Part shown: piece by piece, positions 52,950 through 60,223 of the stretch
How positions within the stretch are numbered: position 1 is the first letter of the stretch
Layout of the letters: each line of letters begins with the position of its first letter
Assembly (NCBI RefSeq): GCF_000526415.1
Contig: NZ_JAGA01000002.1
Span: 1,604,001-1,668,000 of the forward strand
DNA length: 64,000 bases
Reading direction: 5' to 3'
Origin: Kallotenue papyrolyticum
Lineage (GTDB): Bacteria > Chloroflexota > Chloroflexia > Chloroflexales > Kallotenuaceae
Notes under the pieces: generated by a model
Database searches by the model: none
What the model saw: only the letters and a program-made list of their open reading frames with translations
Told to the model about the DNA's origin: nothing
Program-made: the position numbers and the translations under genes

Positions 52950-52978
52950 TTGCGCTGCACGCGCCAATGCTCTACCAT
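52950..52978 (+). promoter_or_regulatory. Putative blaI promoter, TTGCGC-N17-TACCAT
   Basis: TTGCGC (52950-52955) and TACCAT (52973-52978) are separated by 17 bases, about 30 bases before the BlaI start. Confidence 0.4.
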
Positions 52979-53008
52979 GCTTCTTAATCACGCTGGCAGG
53001 TGGGCATT

Positions 53009-53443
53009 ATGAACGACGAGCAGGCGCAAGCAGCGGCAACACCGGCGCGTCTGCTGGGCGAGCTGGAAGCCGCGATCATGCGCGTGATTTGGCAGCACGG
53101 CGAGCAGCGCGTACGCGATGTCTGGCTGCGGCTGCAACCTGAGCGTCCGCTGGCCTACACCACGGTGATGACGGTGATGAGGCGTCTGGCTGAGAAGGGT
53201 CTGCTGCTGGTGCGCAAGGAGGGGCCTGCCTACCACTACCGCGCCGCGATGCCACCGCAGGAGTTTGTGACGCGTCGCGCCGAGGCCGCTGTGCAGCAGG
53301 TGCTGTCCGATTTCGGCGATGTGGCGCTGGCGGCCTTTGTGCGCGCGTTGGACGAGGTCGATCCGGCGCGCCTGGATCGCTTACGCCAGATGGCCGGCCT
53401 GGAGCGGCCACCGCGCGAAACAGGGGAGGAGCATGCGTCCTAG
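53009..53443 (+). CDS. BlaI/MecI/CopY-family transcriptional repressor
   Basis: A 144-residue winged-helix repressor. LGELEAAIMRVIWQHGEQRVRDVW and AYTTVMTVMRRLAEKGLLLVRK cover the DNA-binding domain with the family YTTVxTxxxRLxxKG motif. The C-terminal third is a dimerisation helix region. BlaI/MecI are inactivated by proteolysis through an M56 partner, which is the next gene. CopY-like members instead bind copper through a CxCx4CxC tail, and that tail is absent here. ATG 53009 has AGGTGG upstream. The operator-like palindrome lies 110 bases before it. Confidence 0.93.
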   Translation: MNDEQAQAAATPARLLGELEAAIMRVIWQHGEQRVRDVWLRLQPERPLAYTTVMTVMRRLAEKGLLLVRKEGPAYHYRAAMPPQEFVTRRAEAAVQQVLSDFGDVALAAFVRALDEVDPARLDRLRQMAGLERPPRETGEEHAS

Positions 53444-54251
53444 GCTGATGCTCGCCAGCGTGCCGCTGGCCGCGCTGCTGCTGTGCCTGCTGGCGACGTT
53501 CCGCCATGTCGCGCATACCTGTGTTGCGCCATCGGCGCTGTGTGCAACCGCAGTGATGGTCTGCGATCCGGCGATCATGCTTGGCCTGGCAGGGCTGCCA
53601 TTGCTGGCGTGGATCGCGCTGGCCGGCAGCGCGGGCGTTAGGACGCTCTGGCAGACGCATCGGCTGGTGCGCCTCTGGCTGGCCCGACCACGTTTGGAAC
53701 CGCCTCCGGCGCTGCAGGCGTTGTTCACGGCATTGGGCATTGCCGGGCGTGTTGATCTGATCGCGGCGGATGCTCCGCTGGCGCTGTGTTATGGTCTGTG
53801 GCGCCCCCGCATTCTGCTCAGCCATGGCCTGATCGCGCGGCTATCGCCCGACGAGGTGCGCGCCGTGGTGTTGCACGAGCGCGCCCACCTGCAACGTCGC
53901 GATCCGCTGCGGTTGCTCGGCTGGTGCATGCTCGACGCCGCCTGTTGGTGGCTGCCGCCGGGCCTGACCCGCGCGCGGCTACGCTATGAGCTCCTGGCCG
54001 ATCGGGCCGTGATCCGGGCCGGTGCGCAGGTAGCGCTGGCGCGCGCCCTGCTCAACCTGCTGGATCGGCCGGTCTCTGCCGTTGCCGCGCCTGTGGTGAT
54101 GAGCGGTCTGTCTATGACTGCGGCGCGCATCGACCATCTGCTCGCGCCCGAAGCTCCCTTGCCGGCGGGCGGGGCATGGCGGCGTCTGGTGTGGCCGCTG
54201 GCGCTGGTGGTGCTGGCCGTAGCGTGCCGCCGGCTGATGCTGCACGGCTGA
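53433..54251 (+). CDS. BlaR1-like M56-family membrane metallopeptidase
   Basis: A 272-residue protein with helices at about 5-22, 45-62, 170-190 and 245-262. The zinc protease motif is HERAH in VRAVVLHERAHLQRRDP, near residue 150. The M56/BlaR1 family receives a signal and cleaves the cognate BlaI-type repressor. There is no C-terminal penicillin-sensor domain, so the inducer is probably not a beta-lactam; a metal is suggested by the neighbours. ATG 53433 overlaps the repressor stop by 11 bases, which implies coupled translation. Exported Cys and His residues near the N-terminus could be a sensor site. Confidence 0.88.
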   Translation: MRPRLMLASVPLAALLLCLLATFRHVAHTCVAPSALCATAVMVCDPAIMLGLAGLPLLAWIALAGSAGVRTLWQTHRLVRLWLARPRLEPPPALQALFTALGIAGRVDLIAADAPLALCYGLWRPRILLSHGLIARLSPDEVRAVVLHERAHLQRRDPLRLLGWCMLDAACWWLPPGLTRARLRYELLADRAVIRAGAQVALARALLNLLDRPVSAVAAPVVMSGLSMTAARIDHLLAPEAPLPAGGAWRRLVWPLALVVLAVACRRLMLHG

Positions 54252-54252
54252 T

Positions 54253-55143
54253 CTATTCCAGAGGGCGGTGCAGCAGCGTGATGAAAGCCCGTGCCGCCGG
54301 CGACAGAGGCCGTCCGCGCAGATGGATATAGTTGAAGACGCGTCGCACTTGGACGTCGGCCAGCGGCAGGGCACGCAACGTACCGTCACGCACCTCGCGG
54401 CGCACCGCTAGTTCGGGAACGATCGAGATGCCCAGGGCGGCCTCGACGCAACGCTTGATCGCTTCCAGATTGCCCAGCGTGATCGTTCGTTCGGGAGCGA
54501 TGCCGTGGTCGCGCAGCAGCTCGCAGACGGCGGCCTGCAGCGCCGAGCCTTCTTCGCGCAGCAACAGCGTGCGCTGGCGCAGCTCGCCGAGGCTCACGGC
54601 GCGGCGCGTGGCCCAGTGATCGTCGGCCGGCACGATCACTACCAGATCATCGCGCAAAAAGGCGTGGATCGCCAGCAACGGGTGGCTCAGCGGCGCGCCC
54701 ACCAGCGCCAGCTCGACGCGACTATCCACCACCGCTGCAATCAGTTGCTCGGTGTTGCCGACCTGCACCTGCACCTGCACCTCAGGCTGTTCCCAGCGCA
54801 GCCGCGCCAGCAGATCGGGCAGGACATAGGTTGCCAGAGTATTGCCCGCGCCCAGGCGCAGCGTGCGCGCGGCCAGCCCGGCCGCTTCACGCGTGGTTGC
54901 CTCGGCCTCGCCGGCCAGCGCTAGGATGCGCTCGGCGTAGGGCAGCAGCGCCGCGCCCGCGGGCGTCAACTGTACGCGGCGGCCCAGCCGCTCGAACAGC
55001 GGGGTGCGCAAGCCACGCTCCAGTACCTGGATCTGCTGGCTGACCGTCGGCTGGCGCAGGTCGAGCTCCTCGGCGGCGCGCGTAAACGAGCCGCTGCGCG
55101 CGACCGCGACGAAGATCCGCAGTTTGGGGAGATCAAGAGTCAT
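54253..55143 (-). CDS. LysR-family transcriptional regulator
   Basis: A 296-residue LTTR. The N-terminal winged helix-turn-helix reads FVAVARSGSFTRAAEELDLR, followed by QPTVSQQIQVLERGLRTPLF. The C-terminal periplasmic-binding-like effector domain starts LRLGAGNTLATYVLP. The domain resembles CysB/CbbR-type regulators, but the ligand is unknown. Its start overlaps the end of selA by 11 bases on the same strand, so it is expressed from the selA transcript. It converges with the M56 gene with one base between the stops. Confidence 0.93.
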   Translation of the reverse strand: MTLDLPKLRIFVAVARSGSFTRAAEELDLRQPTVSQQIQVLERGLRTPLFERLGRRVQLTPAGAALLPYAERILALAGEAEATTREAAGLAARTLRLGAGNTLATYVLPDLLARLRWEQPEVQVQVQVGNTEQLIAAVVDSRVELALVGAPLSHPLLAIHAFLRDDLVVIVPADDHWATRRAVSLGELRQRTLLLREEGSALQAAVCELLRDHGIAPERTITLGNLEAIKRCVEAALGISIVPELAVRREVRDGTLRALPLADVQVRRVFNYIHLRGRPLSPAARAFITLLHRPLE

Positions 55144-56578
55144 GCGTAGGTGAGTCGCACCTATCAGCTTCGGTCGTGTCGGCTGTGCGCTGGATGGCGG
55201 GGCGGGGACGCGCCGTTGGAGCTGCGGCGATGATCGCCTGCGCCAGCACCACGTCCTGCTCGGGCAGCACGGTGCGCAGATCGAGCAACAAGCGGTCGGC
55301 GACGATGCGGCCGACCACGGCCGGTTCTCCCAAGCGCAAGCGGCGATGCCACTCCTCCGCCGCACCCGCTAGCGCGACGGCCCAGCTTGTTTGCGTCTCG
55401 CCCGGCAAGGAGCCGCCGCCCACGGCGCTTTCGCTGGCGACCGCTTCGGCGGCGATGCCGGCGGCGCGCAGACGTTCGGCCAGGGCCAGCGCACGCTGTT
55501 GCAGCGCTGCAGGCGGCGTAGCGATCATGCGCCAGACCGGCAGCTCGTCTTCGGCCTGGTCGCGCAGGTAGCTCAGCAGGGTGGCCTCTAGGGCGGCGAT
55601 CGTCAGCTTATCGACGCGCAGCGCCCGCAGCAAGGGGTGGCGCCGCAACCGGGCGATCAGCTCGCGTCGTCCCACGATCAGGCCGGCCTGCGGCCCGCCC
55701 AACAGTTTGTCGCCGGAAAAACAGACCAGATCGCAGCCGGCACGCACACGATCGCGCACGGTTGGCTCGGCGGCCAGCCCATAGCGCGCGGGCGCGAGGA
55801 TCGCGCCGGAGCCCCAGTCATCGATCCACAGGATGCCGGCCTCGCGCGCGAGCCGGCGCAGCTCCTCGTCGGCGGGATCGTGCGTGAAGCCGATCACGCG
55901 GAAGTTGGAGCGATGTACCGTCAGGATTGCTGCGGTGTCGGGCGTGATCGCCGCGGCATAGTCGTGGATATATGTGCGGTTGGTGGTGCCGACCTCCACC
56001 AGGCGTGCGCCACTCTGGCGCAGCACATCGGGGATGCGAAAGCCGCCGCCGATCTCGACCGCTTGGCTGCGGCTCACCAGCACCTCGCGGCCCTGGCAGA
56101 AACAGCTCAACGCCAACAGTACGGCGGCAGCGTTATTGTTGACCGCCAGTCCGCTCTCCGCGCCGGTGACGCGCGCCAGCAGGTCGCCCAGAGTCGCATA
56201 GCGCGAGCCGCGCGTGCCAGTCTGCAGATCGTATTCCAGGTTGCTGTAGCCCCGCGCAACAGCGTTCATCGCTGCGAGGGCTGCCTCGCTCAGCGGCGCG
56301 CGACCGAGATTGGTCTGGATCACCACGCCTGAGGCGTTGATCACCGGCCGCAGATAGGGACGACTAACCGCGCGCGCGCGCGCCACCACCTCGTCGACCA
56401 GTGCCGCGAGCGTTGGCGGCGTAGCTTGCGCGTCGTCCTCCAGCCGCGCGCGCGCGCGTTGCAGCGTCTCGCGCGCCAGCTCCACCAGCAGCGCGTGAGG
56501 CGCCTCGCCGATGTGTGCTTGCGCCTCACGCACCAGCCGATCCACCGCCGGCAGGGCTCGCAACATCGATTGGCTCAT
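55133..56578 (-). CDS. selA: L-seryl-tRNA(Sec) selenium transferase SelA
   Basis: A PLP enzyme that converts seryl-tRNA(Sec) to selenocysteyl-tRNA(Sec). The 481-residue protein has the N-terminal tRNA-binding helical region, VINASGVVIQTNLGRAPLS, and NLEYDLQTGTRGSRYA. The PLP Lys is in VCFSGDKLLGGPQAG near residue 290. Length and motifs match true SelA rather than the short archaeal SelA-like proteins. No selB, selD or selC lies in the window, so selenocysteine use must be completed elsewhere. ATG 56578 begins the family N-terminus. An extended -10 (TGC-TACCAT, minus strand 56663-56655) lies upstream. Confidence 0.93.
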   Translation of the reverse strand: MSQSMLRALPAVDRLVREAQAHIGEAPHALLVELARETLQRARARLEDDAQATPPTLAALVDEVVARARAVSRPYLRPVINASGVVIQTNLGRAPLSEAALAAMNAVARGYSNLEYDLQTGTRGSRYATLGDLLARVTGAESGLAVNNNAAAVLLALSCFCQGREVLVSRSQAVEIGGGFRIPDVLRQSGARLVEVGTTNRTYIHDYAAAITPDTAAILTVHRSNFRVIGFTHDPADEELRRLAREAGILWIDDWGSGAILAPARYGLAAEPTVRDRVRAGCDLVCFSGDKLLGGPQAGLIVGRRELIARLRRHPLLRALRVDKLTIAALEATLLSYLRDQAEDELPVWRMIATPPAALQQRALALAERLRAAGIAAEAVASESAVGGGSLPGETQTSWAVALAGAAEEWHRRLRLGEPAVVGRIVADRLLLDLRTVLPEQDVVLAQAIIAAAPTARPRPAIQRTADTTEADRCDSPTHDS

Positions 56579-56654
56579 GACCGCATCAGACCCATCACAC
56601 CGCCGGAGCATCGCTGCCGGGGCGCGCGCCCCTGGCCGCTCCAGGCACGCGCCC

Positions 56655-56663
56655 ATGGTAGCA
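56655..56663 (-). promoter_or_regulatory. Extended -10 of selA
   Basis: The minus strand reads TGC-TACCAT about 77 bases upstream of the selA ATG, matching the TGn-extended pattern of other starts here. Confidence 0.4.
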
Positions 56664-56709
56664 CAGCGCGCAACTGGCCGCTACGTCGCATTGGCACAGG
56701 GCGCTGCCT

Positions 56710-56786
56710 TTTTGGCGTGCGGGAGCCATGCTCCCGCGGCAGCCGCTCGCGGGGGGGCGCGCCAGCATGGCTGGCGCACTCCAAAA
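56710..56786. repeat. REP/MITE-like element, copy 1
   Basis: The left arm (56712-56740) holds GGGAGC-CAT-GCTCCC, and the right arm (56757-56786) holds GCCAGC-ATG-GCTGGC and ends ACTCCAAAA. The left end and the complement of the right end share the frame TTTTTGG-N-GTGCG, so the arms are imperfect terminal inverted repeats. Confidence 0.75.
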
Positions 56787-56808
56787 CCCTGCACGCTCGC
56801 GCGGCTGC

Positions 56809-56913
56809 TCTTGGCGTGCGGGAGCCATGCTCCCGCGGCGCCCGGCAGGGCGCCATCCACACGCGAGGGGCGCGGAGCGCGCCGCGCCAGCATGGCTGGC
56901 GCACTCCAAAAAT
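56809..56913. repeat. REP/MITE-like element, copy 2
   Basis: Left arm TTGGCGTGCGGGAGCCATGC (from 56811) is identical over 29 bases to copy 1, and the right arm GCGCCAGCATGGCTGGCGCA (from 56885) is identical over 28 bases. The central part differs in sequence and is about 30 bases longer. Confidence 0.75.
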
Positions 56914-57004
56914 CTTACCTCCCTATCTCCCCATTCCCGCTGCGCGATTGACACCGCCGCGATCCTGGCCTACCATCATGCCGCGACGCTGAAAGGAGGA
57001 CGAT

Positions 57005-58363
57005 GTGAGCACTGCCGCTCATGCCGCGATCGACTGGCAGGCCGCCGGCGATGAGATGATCGACCATCTGCGTGCCCTGCTGCGCCTCGACACGCGTAAT
57101 CCACCCGGCAACGAGCGCCTGGCGGCGGAGTATCTGCAGGCGGTCCTGGTGCGCGAGGGCATTGCCAGCCAGATCGTCGGTCCCAGCCCGGAGCGCGCGA
57201 CGTTGATCGCGCGGCTGCAGGGCGATGGCTCGGCGGCGCCGTTGTTGCTGATGAGCCACACCGATGTGGTGGCGGTCGAGCCTGACAAGTGGAGCTACGA
57301 TCCCTTTGCCGCGACGGTAACCCCGGATGGGTGGCTGTATGGCAGAGGTGCTCTGGATATGAAACATATGGTCGCGATGGAGCTGATGACGCTGCTGCTG
57401 CTCAAGCGCGCCGGCGTGCCGCTCAAACGCGACGTGATCTTCATGGCCGCGGCCGACGAGGAGACCGGCGGCGAGCAGGGCGCCGGCTGGGTGGTGCGCC
57501 ACCATCCCGAGCTGATCCAGGCCGAGTATGCCCTCAATGAAGGCGGCGGCGTGGCGACCGAGATCAACGGCCGGCGCTACTACACCGTGCAGACCGCCGA
57601 AAAAGGTACGGCCCGCTTCCGTCTGCGCGCGCGCGGCACGCCCGGCCACGGCTCGCGGCCCCATCCCGACAACGCGATCCTGAAGCTGGCCGCGGCGCTG
57701 GCCCGTCTGCGCGAGCAGCAGCCACCGGCGCACTTCACCAAATCGCTGCGCGGCTTCGTCGAGGGCATCGCTGCCGCTCAGCCGCCGGAGGTGGCCGCGC
57801 AATTGCGCGCCGTGCTGGCCGACGAGGCAGGGGTGGACGCCGCTATTGCTGCGCTGCCGCTGCCGGAGAGCTTCAAACTGCAACTCAACGCCATGGTGCG
57901 CAACACCATCGCACCGACGATGCTGCGCGCCGGCACGCAGATCAACGTCATTCCCTCGGAAGCCGAAGCGGGCCTGGATGGTCGCATGCTGCCCGGTTGG
58001 ACCACCGACCGCTTCCGCGAGGAGATTCGCGCTATTGTCGGCGACGAGCTGGAGCTGGAGTTCCTGGACGATACCGAACCCCTCGAGGCCGACCCCGAAT
58101 CGCCGCTGTTCGATACGATCCGCGCCGTCCTGGCCGAGCACGATCCCGAAGCGCGGGCGATTCCCACGCTGCTCACCGGTGCGACCGACGCCAAACATGT
58201 TGCCAAACTCGGTATCAAGGTGTATGGCTTTGCGCCCTGGCCGTACGACGGTCCCGACGAGTGGAGCCGCATCCACGGCCACGACGAGCGTATCAGCCTG
58301 CGCGCGGCGCGCTGGGGCGTGCGCGTACTCTACGATGTGGTGGCGCGCTTTGCCGGCGCGTAG
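57005..58363 (+). CDS. M20-family metallopeptidase (dipeptidase/deacylase type)
   Basis: A 452-residue zinc hydrolase. Metal ligands are visible: His in LLMSHTDVVAV, bridging Asp in YGRGALDMKH, the catalytic and bridging Glu pair in AAADEETGGEQ, and His in RIHGHDER. A lid/dimerisation domain (about 190-340) includes GTPGHGSRPHPDN. M20 members cleave dipeptides or N-acyl amino acids, and the LDMKHM and DEETGG signature is typical of the ArgE/DapE/ACY1-like group. GTG 57005 has AAAGGAGGA upstream. The substrate is unknown. Confidence 0.92.
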   Translation: MSTAAHAAIDWQAAGDEMIDHLRALLRLDTRNPPGNERLAAEYLQAVLVREGIASQIVGPSPERATLIARLQGDGSAAPLLLMSHTDVVAVEPDKWSYDPFAATVTPDGWLYGRGALDMKHMVAMELMTLLLLKRAGVPLKRDVIFMAAADEETGGEQGAGWVVRHHPELIQAEYALNEGGGVATEINGRRYYTVQTAEKGTARFRLRARGTPGHGSRPHPDNAILKLAAALARLREQQPPAHFTKSLRGFVEGIAAAQPPEVAAQLRAVLADEAGVDAAIAALPLPESFKLQLNAMVRNTIAPTMLRAGTQINVIPSEAEAGLDGRMLPGWTTDRFREEIRAIVGDELELEFLDDTEPLEADPESPLFDTIRAVLAEHDPEARAIPTLLTGATDAKHVAKLGIKVYGFAPWPYDGPDEWSRIHGHDERISLRAARWGVRVLYDVVARFAGA

Positions 58364-58412
58364 GTGGTGCATCGGCTGTGTTTATGAAGGCGATCGCAGG
58401 AGGAAAAGGCCC

Positions 58413-58841
58413 ATGAAAACCCTCAACCTGCTCTTGCAAAAGAAAGGCCGCCAGGTCTGGTCGGTCACGCCGGATGCCACGGTCTTCGATGCGCTTCGCC
58501 TGATGGCCGACAAAGGCATTGGTGCGGTGCTGGTGATGGACGGCGAGCGCGTGGTGGGCATCCTGTCCGAACGCGATTATGCGCGCAAGGTTGCCCTGGA
58601 AGGACGCGCCTCCCGCGAGACGCCGGTACGCGAGATCATGACGCCGCGCGTGGTCTATGCCCGCGCCGATCAGACCGTGGAGGAGGCCATGGCGATCATG
58701 ACCGAAAAACGCGTGCGCCATCTGCCGGTCTTCCAGGGCGATCAGCTGGTCGGCATCGTCTCGATCGGCGATCTGGTCAAAGAGATCATCTCCGATCAGC
58801 AGTTCATGATCGATCAGCTGATCAACTACATCACCAGCTAG
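58413..58841 (+). CDS. CBS-domain pair protein
   Basis: A 142-residue protein of two CBS motifs forming one Bateman module. CBS1 ends GAVLVMDGERVVGILSERDY and CBS2 ends VFQGDQLVGIVSIGDLVK. Such stand-alone modules bind adenosine nucleotides and regulate partner enzymes or transporters. No fused effector domain exists. AGGAGG lies upstream of the ATG. It follows the M20 gene by 49 bases and is closed by its own terminator, so it may share the M20 transcript. Confidence 0.93.
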   Translation: MKTLNLLLQKKGRQVWSVTPDATVFDALRLMADKGIGAVLVMDGERVVGILSERDYARKVALEGRASRETPVREIMTPRVVYARADQTVEEAMAIMTEKRVRHLPVFQGDQLVGIVSIGDLVKEIISDQQFMIDQLINYITS

Positions 58842-58862
58842 CACGGAAGGGCAGGCGTCCGG

Positions 58863-58886
58863 GGGAGCCCGCGGTGGCTCCCTTGT
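58863..58886 (+). terminator. Terminator after the CBS gene
   Basis: GGGAGCC (58863-58869) pairs with GGCTCCC (58876-58882) around a 6-nt loop and is followed by TTGT. Confidence 0.7.
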
Positions 58887-58914
58887 GTGCGCCTGCTCCG
58901 CAGCGGAGAAGCCT

Positions 58915-60009
58915 ATGCGCGCCTGGGTTGACGAGGCCATCGCCAAAATCGAGGCCGACCTGCACCGCTCGTCGGATACGCATCTGATCCACGTGCCGCT
59001 GCCGGCCACGCCCCAGATCCAGCTCTACCTCAAGGATGAGTCGACGCACATCACCGGCAGCCTCAAGCATCGCCTGGCGCGCTCGCTCTTTTTGTACGCG
59101 CTGTGCAACGGCTGGCTCGGCCCCGACACGCCGATCATCGAAGCCTCGTCGGGGAGCACGGCCATCTCGGAGGCCTACTTTGCGCGCTTGATCGGCTTGC
59201 GCTTCATCACTGTGATCGCGCGCAGCACGTCGCCCGAAAAGATCGCGCGCATTCAACGCTACGGCGGCGAGTGCGTGTTTGTGGATGACCCGGCTCAGGA
59301 CCGCGTGGTGGCGCGGCAACTGGCGCGTGAGCTGGGCGGCCACTTCATGGATCAGTTCACCTATGCCGAGCGCGCGACCGACTGGCGCGGCAACAACAAC
59401 ATCGCCGAGTCGATCTTCGAGCAGATGGCGCGCGAGCCGCATCCGGTGCCGCGCTGGATCGTCTGCGGCGCAGGCACCGGCGGCACCTCGGCGACGATCG
59501 GGCGCTACATCCGCTACCGGCGCTATGCCACGCAGTTGTGCGTGGTCGATCCGCTCAACTCGGTGTACTACCGCTACTGGCAGACACGCGACGCCACGCT
59601 GACCTGCTGTGGTGCGTCGGGTGTGGAGGGCATCGGGCGCCCGCAGGTTGAGCCCTCGTTCGTACCCGACGTTGTGGATCGCATGCTTCAGGTGCCTAAC
59701 GCCGCATCGTACGCCGCCATCCGCGTGCTGGAAGCCATCACTGGACGGCGCGCCGGCGGCTCTACCGGCACCAACCTCTACGGCACGTTGCAGATCATCG
59801 CCGAGATGGCCGCGCGCGGCGAACAGGGCGCGGTAGTCACGCTGCTGTGTGACTCGGGCGAGCTGTATCGCGATACCTACTACAACGATGCCTGGTTGGC
59901 CGCCAACGGCCACGACATTGCGCCATACCTGGCGCAGATGCGCCATTTTTACGAAACGGGCGTGTGGCAGCCGCTCGCGTCGGTCGATCCCACGTGCCAT
60001 CCTGCTTAA
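58915..60009 (+). CDS. PLP-dependent cysteine synthase-family enzyme, Cds1-like
   Basis: A 364-residue fold-type II PLP enzyme. The PLP Lys is in HITGSLKHRLARSLF, the substrate loop in IIEASSGSTAISEAYFARL, and the phosphate loop in CGAGTGGTSATIG. Its length and the SLKHR...EASSGSTA pattern fit the Cds1 group (M. tuberculosis Rv3684), described as L-cysteine desulfhydrase, better than CysK or cystathionine beta-synthase. It could release sulfide from cysteine. ATG 58915 has GGAGAA upstream. The CBS gene upstream is separated by a terminator, although free CBS modules and CBS-domain sulfur enzymes make a link conceivable. Confidence 0.88.
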   Translation: MRAWVDEAIAKIEADLHRSSDTHLIHVPLPATPQIQLYLKDESTHITGSLKHRLARSLFLYALCNGWLGPDTPIIEASSGSTAISEAYFARLIGLRFITVIARSTSPEKIARIQRYGGECVFVDDPAQDRVVARQLARELGGHFMDQFTYAERATDWRGNNNIAESIFEQMAREPHPVPRWIVCGAGTGGTSATIGRYIRYRRYATQLCVVDPLNSVYYRYWQTRDATLTCCGASGVEGIGRPQVEPSFVPDVVDRMLQVPNAASYAAIRVLEAITGRRAGGSTGTNLYGTLQIIAEMAARGEQGAVVTLLCDSGELYRDTYYNDAWLAANGHDIAPYLAQMRHFYETGVWQPLASVDPTCHPA

Positions 60010-60223
60010 GCGCTGCCCCGATGCGCCGGCGCGAGCGGCCTCCGGCGCAGCAGGGTCGGCCCCTTCCGCTGACCGTCAGCGCGCGTCATCCTTCTCAGAA
60101 GCATGAGCCAGGTGTCAGGCCGGCGCGAGCGGCTCACTATTCCCTGCAACGGCGCTGTGGCTTAGCATGGTAGGCGCGGCAGATGCTCCACGGGGGAGGC
60201 CAGGGGCCGCAAGGAGGAGCTCG

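Larger units (their letters stand above)
56579..57004. other. Intergenic region with paired repeat elements
   Basis: This 426-base gap between the divergent selA and M20 genes has the selA -10 near 56655 and two copies of a hairpin-bearing repeat (56710-56786, 56809-56913). The M20 ribosome-binding site AAAGGAGGA lies at its right end. Reading frames through the repeats encode Cys-Gly-Ser-His-rich peptides in several frames and are not supported as genes. Confidence 0.75.

Noticed and set aside
53009-54251. Beta-lactam resistance sensor system
   Set aside because: The M56 protein lacks the C-terminal penicillin-binding sensor and no beta-lactamase is nearby; the metal genes are the better context.
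56575-56954. Short frames encoding peptides with repeated CGSHAPAA and QHGWRTP
   Set aside because: They run through the repeat elements in several frames at once and have no ribosome-binding site; the sequence is explained by the repeats.
60010-60223. tRNA or small RNA in the gap before the propeller gene
   Set aside because: No cloverleaf with a TTCGA-type T-loop or anticodon arm could be drawn; only a ribosome-binding site near 60211 is clear.
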